From NCBI RefSeq assembly GCF_014190805.1, contig NZ_JACHVQ010000002.1, forward strand, positions 558,001 through 622,000: a stretch of DNA of 64,000 nucleotides, written 5' to 3'. The translations under genes were made by a program, and so were the position numbers. This document shows, in pieces, positions 35,644 through 44,800 of the stretch (positions are counted from its first letter, which is position 1; the number at the start of each line of letters is the position of its first letter). Origin of the DNA: Flexivirga oryzae (GTDB taxonomy: Bacteria > Actinomycetota > Actinomycetes > Actinomycetales > Dermatophilaceae). The notes below the pieces were generated by a model. The model was not told the DNA's origin. It made no database searches and saw only the letters and a program-made list of their open reading frames with translations.

Positions 35644-36543
35644 GTGCAGCACAGTTGGCCGGACGGAGTCTCGCCGGAGACCGTCGACACCCGGCTGGGA
35701 CCGGTGCAGTACGCGTGCATCGGCAGCGGCGCTCCCGTCGTCGTGCTCCACGGGAGCCCCGGCGGGATCGACGCGGCGGCGCTGATGGCCGACTTCCTGC
35801 CCCGGGACGGCGTCCGCGCGATCCTGCTGTCGCGGCCCGGCTACCTCGGCACGGAACTCGGCGGCCGGCAGACTCCCGACCAGCAGGCGGACCTCGTCGC
35901 CGCGCTGATGGACGTCTTGGGGATCCGCTCCGCCGGCGTGCTGTCCTGGTCCGGGGGCGGCCCGTGCGGATTCCGGCTGGCGGTCCGCCACCCCGACCGG
36001 GTGACGGCTCTCGTCGCGTTCGCTGCTGTGAGCACGGCATACCAGCCCCCACCCGTCGGCCTGAGTGACCGGCTGCTGCTGGCCACCGCGCCGGGGCGCC
36101 GGCTGCTGCGGATGCTCGCCCGACACCGCCCCGCGGACGTGATTACCGGCACGCTGCGCAGCGAGAGCTCGCTGACCGGTGCGCAGCTGCGGGACCGGGT
36201 CGCCGCCATCGTCGCCGACCCGGTCAAGCGCGACTTCGTGCTGGGACTTGCGGGCACCGCCGGTCTCGGGCCTGATCGGCGCGTCGGCTACCGCAACGAC
36301 CTTGCGCAGTTCGCCCGGATCGGCTCACTCGAACTGGAGCGCATCGGTGCCCCCACTCTGGTGGTGCACGGCACCGCCGACACCGACGTTTCGCCCGAAC
36401 ACAGCGATCATGCCGTCGCAACGATCCCGGGGGCGCGCCGGCTCGACCTCGATCAGGGCAGCCATCTCGCGCTCTACACCCATCCCGACGCCGCGCAGGC
36501 ACAACGCCGGGTGGTCGACTTCCTGCTGCGCAGAGAGGCATAG
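35644..36543 (+). CDS. Alpha/beta hydrolase
   Basis: A 299-residue alpha/beta-hydrolase-fold enzyme without signal peptide. The oxyanion region is VVVLHGSPGG, the nucleophile elbow LSWSGGG puts Ser103 as nucleophile, and the acid and His are near HGTADTDVSPEHS and DQGSHLALY. The GTG start at 35644 has TAGCGT exactly 6 nt upstream, pointing to a leaderless transcript. It is 9 bp upstream of the response regulator and divergent from the secreted proteins. It could generate or remove the signal sensed by the two-component system, or protect the producer; this is inference. Confidence 0.82.
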   Translation: MQHSWPDGVSPETVDTRLGPVQYACIGSGAPVVVLHGSPGGIDAAALMADFLPRDGVRAILLSRPGYLGTELGGRQTPDQQADLVAALMDVLGIRSAGVLSWSGGGPCGFRLAVRHPDRVTALVAFAAVSTAYQPPPVGLSDRLLLATAPGRRLLRMLARHRPADVITGTLRSESSLTGAQLRDRVAAIVADPVKRDFVLGLAGTAGLGPDRRVGYRNDLAQFARIGSLELERIGAPTLVVHGTADTDVSPEHSDHAVATIPGARRLDLDQGSHLALYTHPDAAQAQRRVVDFLLRREA

Positions 36544-36552
36544 GTCGCCGCG

Positions 36553-37200
36553 ATGGCGATGTCGGACGAGTTGGTCACCGTGGTCGTCGCCGACGACCAC
36601 CCCTTCTTCCGCGACGGGGTGGCCCGGGGGCTGAACAACAGCGGACGGATCCGGGTCGTCGGCGAGGCCGGCGACGGGCGAGAGGCGCTGGACCTCATCC
36701 GGGGCGAACATCCGCAGGTCGCGGTGGTCGACCACCAGATGCCGCAACTGAGCGGCCTCGAGGTCGTCCGTGCCGTGGTGCGCGACCAGCTGCCGACCCG
36801 GGTGCTCCTGCTGTCCGCCTTCGCGGACGGCGCCGTCGTGTTCCAGGCCTTGCAGGAGGGTGCGGCCGGTTACCTGACCAAGGACGCCTCCCGCGGCGAG
36901 ATCGTCGAAGCTGTGGCGCGCGTCGCGGCCGGCCACACCGTCATACCGCCTGGACTGGCCGGCGGACTCGCCGACCAGATCCGACTGCGCTCCCAATCGG
37001 AGACGCCGGTGCTCTCGGAGCGCGAACGACAAGTGCTGGAGGCGTTCTCGCGTGGCCTGTCCATCCCGCAGGCGTCCGCCGAGCTGTTCCTCGGCGTGAG
37101 CACCATCAAGACCTACACGCAGCGGCTCTACGAGAAGCTCGGTGTCTCCGATCGGGCCGCCGCGGTCGCCGAGGCGATGCGCCGAGGCCTGCTCGAGTAG
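36553..37200 (+). CDS. NarL/LuxR-family response regulator
   Basis: A 215-residue two-component regulator. The receiver domain has DD at residues 14-15 and phosphoacceptor Asp60 in AVVDHQMP, with the conserved Lys in GYLTKDAS. The C-terminal LuxR helix-turn-helix runs LSERERQVLEAFSRGLSIPQAS to VSTIKTYTQRLYEKLGVSDR. It is followed 13 bp later by its likely kinase. The matching 18-bp palindromes at both secreted-protein promoters are its best candidate targets. Confidence 0.93.
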   Translation: MAMSDELVTVVVADDHPFFRDGVARGLNNSGRIRVVGEAGDGREALDLIRGEHPQVAVVDHQMPQLSGLEVVRAVVRDQLPTRVLLLSAFADGAVVFQALQEGAAGYLTKDASRGEIVEAVARVAAGHTVIPPGLAGGLADQIRLRSQSETPVLSERERQVLEAFSRGLSIPQASAELFLGVSTIKTYTQRLYEKLGVSDRAAAVAEAMRRGLLE

Positions 37201-37213
37201 AAGGGCCGGTGAC

Positions 37214-38488
37214 ATGGCCGCAGTGCTTGGCGAGGTTCGGCTCGACGAACTGGCCCGGACCCCCGAACTGCGGGACGTCCTGCTGCGCCACGCCTATCGC
37301 AGCGTCTGGGTGCAACTCGGATTGCGCGTGCTGCTCGTCGTTTTCGTCGCTCTGACCATCGGTTTCGTTCCGCCCGAGCACGATCTGGCCGCATGCTGGT
37401 CGATCGTCACGGGGTATGTCGTGTGGGCCGCCGCTCTCGCCGCGCTGACCCGCGATCGAGGTGTCGCCCCCTTGCGCTGGATGTGGCTCGCCCTCCTCGT
37501 CGACACCTGTGCATTGTCCGCGCTGACGCTCGTGTCCGGGATCGCCGCGGAGCAGTCGTGGACCGCCGACGTACTCGTCAACGGGTTCTACGTCATACCC
37601 ATGCTCGCCGCGACGTCGTTGCGGCCGATGGTGTGCGCCGCGATCGCTCTGCCGACGCTGGCGGCCAGCGTGGTGGTGAGCGTCCTGACGCAGCAGGCCA
37701 ACGCCGAGCCGTGGTCGTCGATCCTGCTGCGGTCGCTCGTGCTTGCCGGCCTCGGTGCCGGATCGGTCGCCCTGTCCGCAGTGCAACTGTCCCGCGTGCT
37801 CACGATCGGCAGCCTGCTGCGGGAACGGACCGGTCTGCTCGACGACATCGTCTCCGTCGAGGCGCGCGAGCAGGCCTTGCTGGCCGAGAACCTGCACGAC
37901 GGTGCCCTGCAGTACCTCCTCGCCGCCCGGCAGGACCTGGAGGACGCGCGCGACTCCGGCGACCCAGCTTCCTTCGATCGCATCTCCCATGCTCTGCGCG
38001 AGTCCTCGACGCTGTTGCGGTCCACGGTGTCCGAGTTGCATCCCGCCGTGCTGGAGCAGGCGGGGCTCGCTCGGGCGCTCGCGGACCTCGCCGCCGGCGT
38101 CGCCGCCCGGGCACGACTCACTGCGGAGCTCGACCTGGCCGACTGGTCCGAGCCCACCGCGGTGGACCGGGTGCTGTTCGCCGCCGCCCGGGAGGCGTTG
38201 ACCAACGTGGCCAAACACGCGCACGCGCGCACCGTCCTGGTCTCGCTGCACCGGGACGGACCCGACGCCGTGCTCATCGTCAGCGACGACGGAAGGGGCA
38301 TCGCCGGCGACGCGCTTGCCCAGCGGTTGGCCGACGGCCACATCGGGCTCGCCAGCCACCGCACCCGGGTGGCGGCAGTCGGCGGCGAATTGCAGGTTGA
38401 GCCGAATCTGCCTGTCGGCACACGAATTCGGGTACGTGTGCCGGTGCCTGAGCGATCGGCGTCGCCGAGGCCGGCCCGGTTGCCGTGA
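37214..38488 (+). CDS. NarL-type sensor histidine kinase
   Basis: A 424-residue membrane kinase with about five or six membrane segments in residues 30-195, little extracytoplasmic sequence, a short coiled linker, then a HisKA_3 dimerisation domain with phospho-His228 in ENLHDGALQYL and a HATPase domain (AREALTNVAKHAHA N-box, DDGRGIAGDAL G-box). The small loops suggest it senses a membrane state or hydrophobic ligand, as DesK/LiaS-like kinases do. ATG 37214 follows AGAAGGG. Partner of the preceding regulator. Confidence 0.9.
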   Translation: MAAVLGEVRLDELARTPELRDVLLRHAYRSVWVQLGLRVLLVVFVALTIGFVPPEHDLAACWSIVTGYVVWAAALAALTRDRGVAPLRWMWLALLVDTCALSALTLVSGIAAEQSWTADVLVNGFYVIPMLAATSLRPMVCAAIALPTLAASVVVSVLTQQANAEPWSSILLRSLVLAGLGAGSVALSAVQLSRVLTIGSLLRERTGLLDDIVSVEAREQALLAENLHDGALQYLLAARQDLEDARDSGDPASFDRISHALRESSTLLRSTVSELHPAVLEQAGLARALADLAAGVAARARLTAELDLADWSEPTAVDRVLFAAAREALTNVAKHAHARTVLVSLHRDGPDAVLIVSDDGRGIAGDALAQRLADGHIGLASHRTRVAAVGGELQVEPNLPVGTRIRVRVPVPERSASPRPARLP

Positions 38489-38534
38489 GTCATCCGCAGT
38501 ACGGACGGACCGGTGGCGTCATACCCTCGGAGGT

Positions 38535-39527
38535 ATGACGGGCACCGAGGCACCCTTGCGACTGACCGACTTCGCGCACGGCGGCGGGTGCGCGTGCAAG
38601 ATCCCGGCGGGCGAACTGGAGGACGCGGTCCGCGGCCTCGTCGGCCAGACCGGGCCGGACGTACTGGTCGGGCTGGATGACGGTGACGACGCGGCCGCCG
38701 TCCGGGTGCGCGACGACCTGGCCGTGCTGTCGACGGCGGACTTCTTCACCCCCGTGGTGAACGACCCCTACGACTGGGGACGGATCGCGGCGGCGAACGC
38801 GCTGTCGGACATCTACGCGATGGGTGGACGGCCGGTGGTCGCCATCAACCTGGTCGGCTGGCCGCGCGGGGTGCTGCCGATGGAGCTGATGACCGAGGTG
38901 CTGCGCGGTGGCCTCGACGTCGGCCGACAGGCCGGCTGCCCGGTCATCGGCGGGCACACCATCGACGACCCGGAGCCCAAATACGGTATGGCGGTCACGG
39001 GTGTTGCTGACCCGAATCGCTTGCTGCGCAACGATTCCGGCGTCGCCGGTCTACCGCTCACCCTCACCAAGCCCATCGGTGTCGGGCTGTTGAACAACCG
39101 CCACAAGCAGACCGGTGACCCCATTGAGGCTGCAATCGCATCGATGACCGCGCTGAACGACGTCGCCGCCAGGGATGCGCTGGCCGCGGGGGTGACGACC
39201 GCGACCGACGTCACGGGCTTCGGTTTGCTCGGCCACCTGCACAAGCTGTGCCGGGCGTCCGGCATCGGCGCGGTCCTCGACCGGGCAGCGGTGCCGGCGA
39301 TCGATGGCGCGCTGGACGCGCTCGCCGCTGGGTGCATCACCGGCGGGACCCGCCGCAACCTGGACTGGGTGCGCCCCCACCTGCAGGTGGGGTCCGGAAT
39401 CACCGAGGAGGACCTGCTCTTCCTGGCCGACGCGCAGACCTCCGGTGGGCTGCTGATCGTGGGCGAGGTGCCGGGCTACCCGGTCATCGGGCACACCGTC
39501 GCCGGGAGCGGCATACAGGTCCGCTGA
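38535..39527 (+). CDS. selD: Selenide, water dikinase (selenophosphate synthetase)
   Basis: A 330-residue ATP-dependent enzyme making selenophosphate, the selenium donor for SelA. The N-terminal active-site loop HGGGCACK has Cys19 where many homologues have Cys or selenocysteine and Lys22 in the catalytic position, so this copy does not itself need Sec. LVGLDDGDDAAAVRV, DIYAMGGRPVVAINLVGWP and GGHTIDDPEPKYGMAVTG are family segments. ATG 38535 is the only plausible start in frame; GGAGG lies immediately before it. It is on the opposite strand from selA/selB, separated from them by the secreted-protein cassette. Confidence 0.95.
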   Translation: MTGTEAPLRLTDFAHGGGCACKIPAGELEDAVRGLVGQTGPDVLVGLDDGDDAAAVRVRDDLAVLSTADFFTPVVNDPYDWGRIAAANALSDIYAMGGRPVVAINLVGWPRGVLPMELMTEVLRGGLDVGRQAGCPVIGGHTIDDPEPKYGMAVTGVADPNRLLRNDSGVAGLPLTLTKPIGVGLLNNRHKQTGDPIEAAIASMTALNDVAARDALAAGVTTATDVTGFGLLGHLHKLCRASGIGAVLDRAAVPAIDGALDALAAGCITGGTRRNLDWVRPHLQVGSGITEEDLLFLADAQTSGGLLIVGEVPGYPVIGHTVAGSGIQVR

Positions 39528-39607
39528 GCGGCGGCGCTTTCGCCCAACCTCTCCCGCCAAACCCCGTCCCGCCATACCCACTGCCGGCATGACACACACC
39601 CCGACGA

Positions 39608-39699
39608 CCGACAGGCTCAGCAACGACCGAGAGGCCCAGTAACACCCGGCCAAACACACCGGAATTGCTGGGCCTCTGGGCGTTTACTGGGCCTCTCGG
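39608..39699. repeat. A-B-A'-B' convergent-junction repeat element, copy 2
   Basis: Arms: A CCGACAGGCTCAGCAA (39608-39623), B CCGAGAGGCCCAGTAA (39627-39642), A' TTGCTGGGCCTCTGGG (39665-39680), B' TTACTGGGCCTCTCGG (39684-39699). B and B' are perfectly complementary over 16 bp; A and A' at 13 of 16. It lies between convergent selD and the nrfD-like gene. Confidence 0.87.
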
Positions 39700-39700
39700 C

Positions 39701-39744
39701 GAGAAGGGGAGGGGCGAGAAGGGGAGGGGCGAGAAGGGTGGGGG
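39701..39744. repeat. 15-bp tandem repeat
   Basis: GAGAAGGGGAGGGGC is repeated at 39701 and 39716 with a third, diverged copy from 39731. Purine-rich on the plus strand, just beyond the 3' end of the nrfD-like gene and directly after the A-B-A'-B' element. Confidence 0.8.
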
Positions 39745-39751
39745 TCGTTCG

Positions 39752-40846
39752 TCAGCCGGCGGTGGTGATCGAGTCGTCGGTGATGCCGGCGGCCCGACGT
39801 GCGGCGAGGCGGCGGCGCTGCGGTTCGATCGTGTAGCGCGGGTCCTTCGCCGAATTGATCCCGGCCTCGAGCACCCCGAAACGGGTGCAGGCCGACGCAC
39901 CGAGCAGCGCGGCACCGGCCACCGCAGCGCACACCCGGTTGCGACCCAGCAGCAGCGCACCCACCCCGCCGGCGATCGCCAGCCGCTCGCTCCACCGCAA
40001 GAGGGTGCCCGGTCGGCCGTGGTGCAGCGGTTCGGCGGCCACCGGATCCATCCGGCGCTCCATGTAACGCGTGGCGAGCAGGTCACCGGCGACGCCCAGC
40101 ACCGCGAGGACCCGTGCGGGCCTTGTCTCGCGGGTCGGCGTGGTGACCATCGCGAGGCCGCCGGCTGCGAGTGAGGCCGAACTGGCGAAGACGAACGGCA
40201 GGTCGCGGTGCGCGGCGTTCCAGGTCGGGTTGGCCGTGTCGGACAAGAGCACCGCGGTGTAGACGGCGAGCGGTGCACCGAAGACTGCGCCCGCGACACC
40301 CGCCGCCGGCTCGACGGCGGACAGGACCCGGCGCAGTGGACCGAGCGGCAGCCGGCCACCGGTGAGCCGGTCGACCTCGGAGGCAGCCGCGAGCCCCATG
40401 CCGCCGCTGTACGCCGTGAGGATCCACGACCCGAGGCTCATCGGCGAGGTCAGCTTGACGGTACGCAGCATGTTGTAGAAGCGATCGGGTCGTCCGAGGT
40501 CCTTCACCAGCGCCCCGCTACCCAGCGCGATCGCAAGCATGGCGCCGATGCGAGCGTTGCGGCACAACAGTTTCCGGCCGGTGAGCTGCGCACCGTAGGC
40601 CAGCAGCCCCGACCCCCCGGCGACACCGCCGAGGAAGAGGTATGCCGCGATCTCCGGCCCCCACGGGGGCGCCTTGACCACCGGTTTGCCGTAGTACGAC
40701 GTGAATTCGGCGTCCGGCACCATCGGCATCTCGCGCGCGCCGTCGGCACCGCCTCCGCCTCGACGACGACCGCCCGGGCGGCGCAGGCGGCGCCGCCGGC
40801 CACCCTGCTCCGGCGGCCGATAGGCGTCGTAGGGCGACGTCGTCAT
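39752..40846 (-). CDS. NrfD/PsrC-like membrane subunit of formate dehydrogenase
   Basis: A 364-residue polytopic membrane protein of the NrfD/PsrC family, about eight membrane segments after a Gly/Arg-rich cytoplasmic N-terminus of about 40 residues. PPWGPEIAAYLFLGGVAGG is the typical first segment and RPDRFYNMLRTVKLTSPMSLG the conserved loop. It anchors the FdhAB module and passes electrons to quinone. Its ATG overlaps the fdhB stop (TGATG), so fdhA-fdhB-nrfD form one operon. The Arg-rich N-terminus is unusual for the family. Confidence 0.88.
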   Translation of the reverse strand: MTTSPYDAYRPPEQGGRRRRLRRPGGRRRGGGGADGAREMPMVPDAEFTSYYGKPVVKAPPWGPEIAAYLFLGGVAGGSGLLAYGAQLTGRKLLCRNARIGAMLAIALGSGALVKDLGRPDRFYNMLRTVKLTSPMSLGSWILTAYSGGMGLAAASEVDRLTGGRLPLGPLRRVLSAVEPAAGVAGAVFGAPLAVYTAVLLSDTANPTWNAAHRDLPFVFASSASLAAGGLAMVTTPTRETRPARVLAVLGVAGDLLATRYMERRMDPVAAEPLHHGRPGTLLRWSERLAIAGGVGALLLGRNRVCAAVAGAALLGASACTRFGVLEAGINSAKDPRYTIEPQRRRLAARRAAGITDDSITTAG

Positions 40847-41892
40847 CAGCGGCCTCCCAGGAAGGCAACGGCTGCCGCGGCCAGCATCCCTGCCGCAGCC
40901 AGTCCGGCACGCTTGAACATCACCGGCAGATCCGCGGTCGGCACCCGCGGGTCCGGCGGCAGACCGTAGACCTCGGGCTCGTCGAGCAGCAGAAAGACCG
41001 AGCCGGTTCCGCCGACCCCGTCGAGCTCGTTGGCGCCATACAGTCGTGCCTCGGTGAGTCCCTGCTCGTGCAGCTGCTTGACCCGATCGCGAGCGGTGTC
41101 AACCAGATCCGCGTGATCACCGAACTTGATCGACGTCGTGGGACAGGTCTTGGCACACGCCGGCTGCTCCCCGTCGACCAGCCGGTCGTAGCAGAGGGTG
41201 CACTTCTGTGCGATGCCGATGTTGGGCACGTCAGGCTGTTCGCCCTTGCGCTCGCCACGTCGTGTCTTGGGGGCGGCCGTGCCGTCGGTACGCCGCTCGA
41301 TCACGCCGAACGGGCACCCCGCGACGCAGGTGCCGCACCCGTTGCAGACGTCGGCTTGCACCACGACGGAGCCGAATTCGCTGCGGAACAGGGCGCCGGT
41401 CGGGCAGACGTCGAGGCAGCCCGCGTGGGTGCAGTGCTTACATACGTCGGAGGCCATCAGCCAACGGAACTCCGGCGTGTCGGGAGGAGTCACGTCGGAT
41501 GGTGGGGCGTCCGAGACCTCGATACGGCCTCCGCTAGCGCTCCGGCCTACTCGGCCATCTTGGGTGGTGCGGTCGCTCGACCGCACGGTCGGCATCCCGA
41601 GATCGACCAGTTTGCGGCCGGATTCGCGTGCCTGCTCGATGTGCGCGGAGTCCTGCTCGATGAACGCGACGTGCCGCCAGGTGCTGGCACCCAGCTGCTG
41701 CGTGTTGTCGTAGGACATGCCGGTGATCTCGAGGTCACCGTCCCGCGGGTTGTGGTTCCACTCCTTGCACGCCACCTCGCAGGCCTTGCAGCCGATGCAG
41801 ATCGACGTGTCGGTGAAGAACCCCTTGCGGTGCTCGTGGGTCGTCCAGTGCGCGTCGACCGCGGGATCGGCCGGGCCGGAGAACTGTCCCAT
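40846..41892 (-). CDS. fdhB: Formate dehydrogenase iron-sulfur subunit
   Basis: A 348-residue four-cluster 4Fe-4S ferredoxin subunit. Cysteine motifs: CIGCKACEVACKEW near the N-terminus, CKHCTHAGCLDVCP, CNGCGTCVAGCPFG and CTLCYDRL with a later CAKTCP. A C-terminal hydrophobic segment (AGLAAAGMLAAAAVAFL) anchors it. It relays electrons from FdhA to the membrane subunit. Between the first and second cluster motifs lies an approximately 25-residue insert (DGRVGRSASGGRIEVS) encoded by a dispersed palindromic repeat, which is absent from ordinary FdhB. TGATG overlaps at both ends. Confidence 0.92.
   Translation of the reverse strand: MGQFSGPADPAVDAHWTTHEHRKGFFTDTSICIGCKACEVACKEWNHNPRDGDLEITGMSYDNTQQLGASTWRHVAFIEQDSAHIEQARESGRKLVDLGMPTVRSSDRTTQDGRVGRSASGGRIEVSDAPPSDVTPPDTPEFRWLMASDVCKHCTHAGCLDVCPTGALFRSEFGSVVVQADVCNGCGTCVAGCPFGVIERRTDGTAAPKTRRGERKGEQPDVPNIGIAQKCTLCYDRLVDGEQPACAKTCPTTSIKFGDHADLVDTARDRVKQLHEQGLTEARLYGANELDGVGGTGSVFLLLDEPEVYGLPPDPRVPTADLPVMFKRAGLAAAGMLAAAAVAFLGGR
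41516..41555. repeat. Dispersed palindromic repeat inside fdhB
   Basis: ACCTCGATACGGCCTCCG, then CTAGCGCTCCGG, then CCTACTCGGCC. It has the same CTCGATACG ... CTAGC ... CTACTCG layout as the repeats at 49451 and 62600-63170. It is read in frame as GRVGRSASGGRIEV in FdhB. Confidence 0.75.
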
Positions 41893-44800
41893 CAGTCGTC
41901 CTCCCTCGGCGTCATACGCTCGTTGTCGGTCTCGGTGGTCGCCCCGGCGCGCGACTGGAACTCCGCGATGAAGCGCAGTAGCGCGTCACCCTGGGGTCTC
42001 CGTCCGGGCAGTATGTCGCACGAACCCGCCTTCGACTCCTGGATCAGCACGTTCGGGTCCAGCGTCAGGCCGAGCAAATCGTTGGCCGAGTCGCCGCTCA
42101 CGACGGCGTCACTTCCGACCCCCCAGTGGTATGGCAGGCCGATCTGGTGCACGGTGTGGCCTGCGATCACCAGTGGCGTCATCCGCTCGGTGACCAGCAC
42201 CCTGGCCTCGATCGCCGCGCGTGGCGACACGATCGTGGCCCACCCGCCGTGCTCCAGCCCGCGCTCGGCCGCCAGCTGCGGCGAGACCTCGCAGAACATC
42301 TCCGGCTGCAGTTCCGAGAGGTAGGGCAGCCACCTGCTCATGCCACCCGCGGTGTGATGCTCAGTGAGCCGATACGTCGTGAAAACGTAAGGGTAGACAC
42401 CAGATCCGGGGGCACCCGCGCTCGGCGCACTGAGGTTGTCCTTGCGCGGGAACACCAGTCTGGCCGGGTTCTGCTGCTGGTGGTACAGCGGGTTGGCGAC
42501 CGGCGACTCCTGCGGCTCGTAGTGCGTCGGCAGCGGGCCGTCCACCAGCCCGCTCGGCGCGAAGAGCCACGCCTTGCCGTCGGGACGCATCACGAATGCG
42601 TCGTCTCCCGCGAGCGCCGCGGGACCACCGAGCGCGGGATCCGGGTGGCTGTCCGGCGCTCGATCGACCGGGAAGTCGGGCACATCGTCACCGGTCCATT
42701 TGCCGAGATCCTCGTCCCACCAGACGTACTTCTTGCGCTCGCTCCACGGCCGCCCCTGCGGGTCGGCGGAGGCTCGGTTGTAGAGGATCCGGCGGTTGGC
42801 CGGCCAGGCCCAACCCCATTCCGGCGCGACCGGCGACTGCGAGTGGCCGGGCTTGCGCCGGTCGGCCTGGTTGACGCCGTCCGCATAGACGCCGGTGTAG
42901 ATCCAGCAGCCGCCGTCGGTCGATCCGTCGGCACGCATCTCGTTGAACGTCGAGAGCGGCTGCCCGGCCTTCTCCCCGGTGCGGAACCGTCCGTTGATCT
43001 CCAAAAGGACTGCCTCGCCGTCGGGTTCACCGTGCTCGTCGACCGGGTAGTCCCAGGTCAGGTCGAGCAGGGGTCGGTCCCGCTCGTCGGTGGATCCGGC
43101 CAGCCTGGCGCGGATCCGGCGGCCCAGCTCGTAGAAGAACGTCAGCTCGCTCTGGCACTCACCCGGCGGTTGCACTGCCTGGTGGCGCCACTGCAGCAGC
43201 CGCTGCGTCTGGGTGAAGGACCCGGCCTTCTCGACGTGGCTGGCCGCGGGCAGGAAGAAGACCTCGGTGTCGATGTCCTCCGGCTTCAGCTCGCCCGAGG
43301 CGATCTCGGGACCGTCCTTCCAGAACGTCGCCGACTCGATCATGTTGAGGTCGCGCACGACCAGCCACTTCAGGTGCGCCATCGCCTCACGTTGCAGCCG
43401 CCCGTGCGCGGATCCGACCGCGGGGTTCTGGCCGAGCAGGAAGTAGCCCTCGACCTGGTCGTCCTTCATCGCCATGGTGGTCTCGTAGGTGCCGTGCGGA
43501 CCGGACAACCGCGGCAGGTAGTCGAAGGCGTAGTCGTTGTCGGCCGTGGCAGCGTCGCCCCACCACGACTTCAGCAGGCTGATGAAATAGGCGTCGGTAT
43601 TGGCCCAGAAGCCCTTCTCCGACTTGGAGTGCACCCGGGTGAGGTAGTCCTCGAGCGAGTCGTGCTGGCCGACACTGGGCATCGGCAGATATCCGGGCAG
43701 CAGGTCGAAAAGCGTTGGTATGTCGGTGGATCCCTGGATGCTGGCGTGCCCGCGCAGCGCCATGATGCCGCCGCCCGGGCGGCCCATGTTGCCCAACAGC
43801 AGCTGCAGGATCGCCGCTGTGCGGATGAACTGGGCGCCGAGCGTGTGCTGGGTCCAGCCCACGGCATACGCGAAGCAGGTGGTGCGCTCTCGGCCGGAGT
43901 TCTCGGTGATCGCCCGCGCGATGTAGGCGAAGTCGCCAGCCCCGACACCGCACGCCTGCCGGACCATCTCGGGCGTATAGCGCGCGTAGTGCCGCTTCAG
44001 GATCTGGAAGACGGTGCGCGGATGCTGCAGCGTCTCGTCGCGAGCACCGTCCGCGTCATACGACCAGCTCGTGTTGTCGTACTTGCCGGTGCTCGGGTCG
44101 TAGCCGGAGAACAGCCCGTCCGCGTCCTCGGCGTCCTGGTAGTCGGCGCTGATCAGCATGGCGGCATTGGTGTAAGCGATGACGTAGTCCTTGAACCACA
44201 GGTCATTGCTCAGGATGTGGTTGATCAGGGCACCGAGCAGCACCACGTCGGATCCGGCGCGGATCGGGACGTGCTTGTCGGCGATCGCTGACGTGCGCGT
44301 AAAGCGGGGATCGATGTGAATCACCTTGGCGCCACGTGCTTTTGCCTCGGAGACCCACTGGAACCCGACGGGATGGCACTCGGCCATGTTCGAGCCTTCG
44401 ATCACGATGCAGTCGGCGTTGGCCATGTCCTGCAGATATTGCGTCGCGCCGCCGCGTCCGAACGAGGTCCCCAAACTGGGAACCGTGGAGGAGTGTCAAA
44501 TGCGGGCTTGGTTCTCGATCTGTATGGCGCCCGCCGCGGTGAAGAGCTTCTTGATCAGATAGTTCTCTTCGTTGTCCAGCGTCGCACCACCGAGGGACGC
44601 GATGCCCATGGTGCGGCGGAGTTTGCGCCCCTTCTCGTCCAGGTCCTGCCAGGTGTTGCGGCGGGTGCGCAGGAAGCGGTCGGCGATCATGTCGATCGCG
44701 GTGTCGCGATCGAGCCGCTGCCACTCGGTGGCTCGTGGCGGGCGGTAGAGGACCTCCGTCTGCCGGCCCGGCGAATTGACCAGTTGCTCGCTCGCCGCAC

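Noticed and set aside
33369..38488. Prophage or integrative element carrying the secreted-protein cassette.
   Set aside because: No integrase, attachment-site duplication or structural phage gene is visible, although a selC gene is adjacent; base composition does not clearly differ by eye.
38535..38600. SelD as a second selenoprotein.
   Set aside because: The active-site loop reads GGGCACK with ordinary Cys codons and no in-frame UGA.
44475..44500. Frameshift or nonsense mutation splitting the formate dehydrogenase gene.
   Set aside because: Both halves are in the same frame, the only interruption is TGA at the known selenocysteine position, a bSECIS-like hairpin follows, and all sel genes are present.
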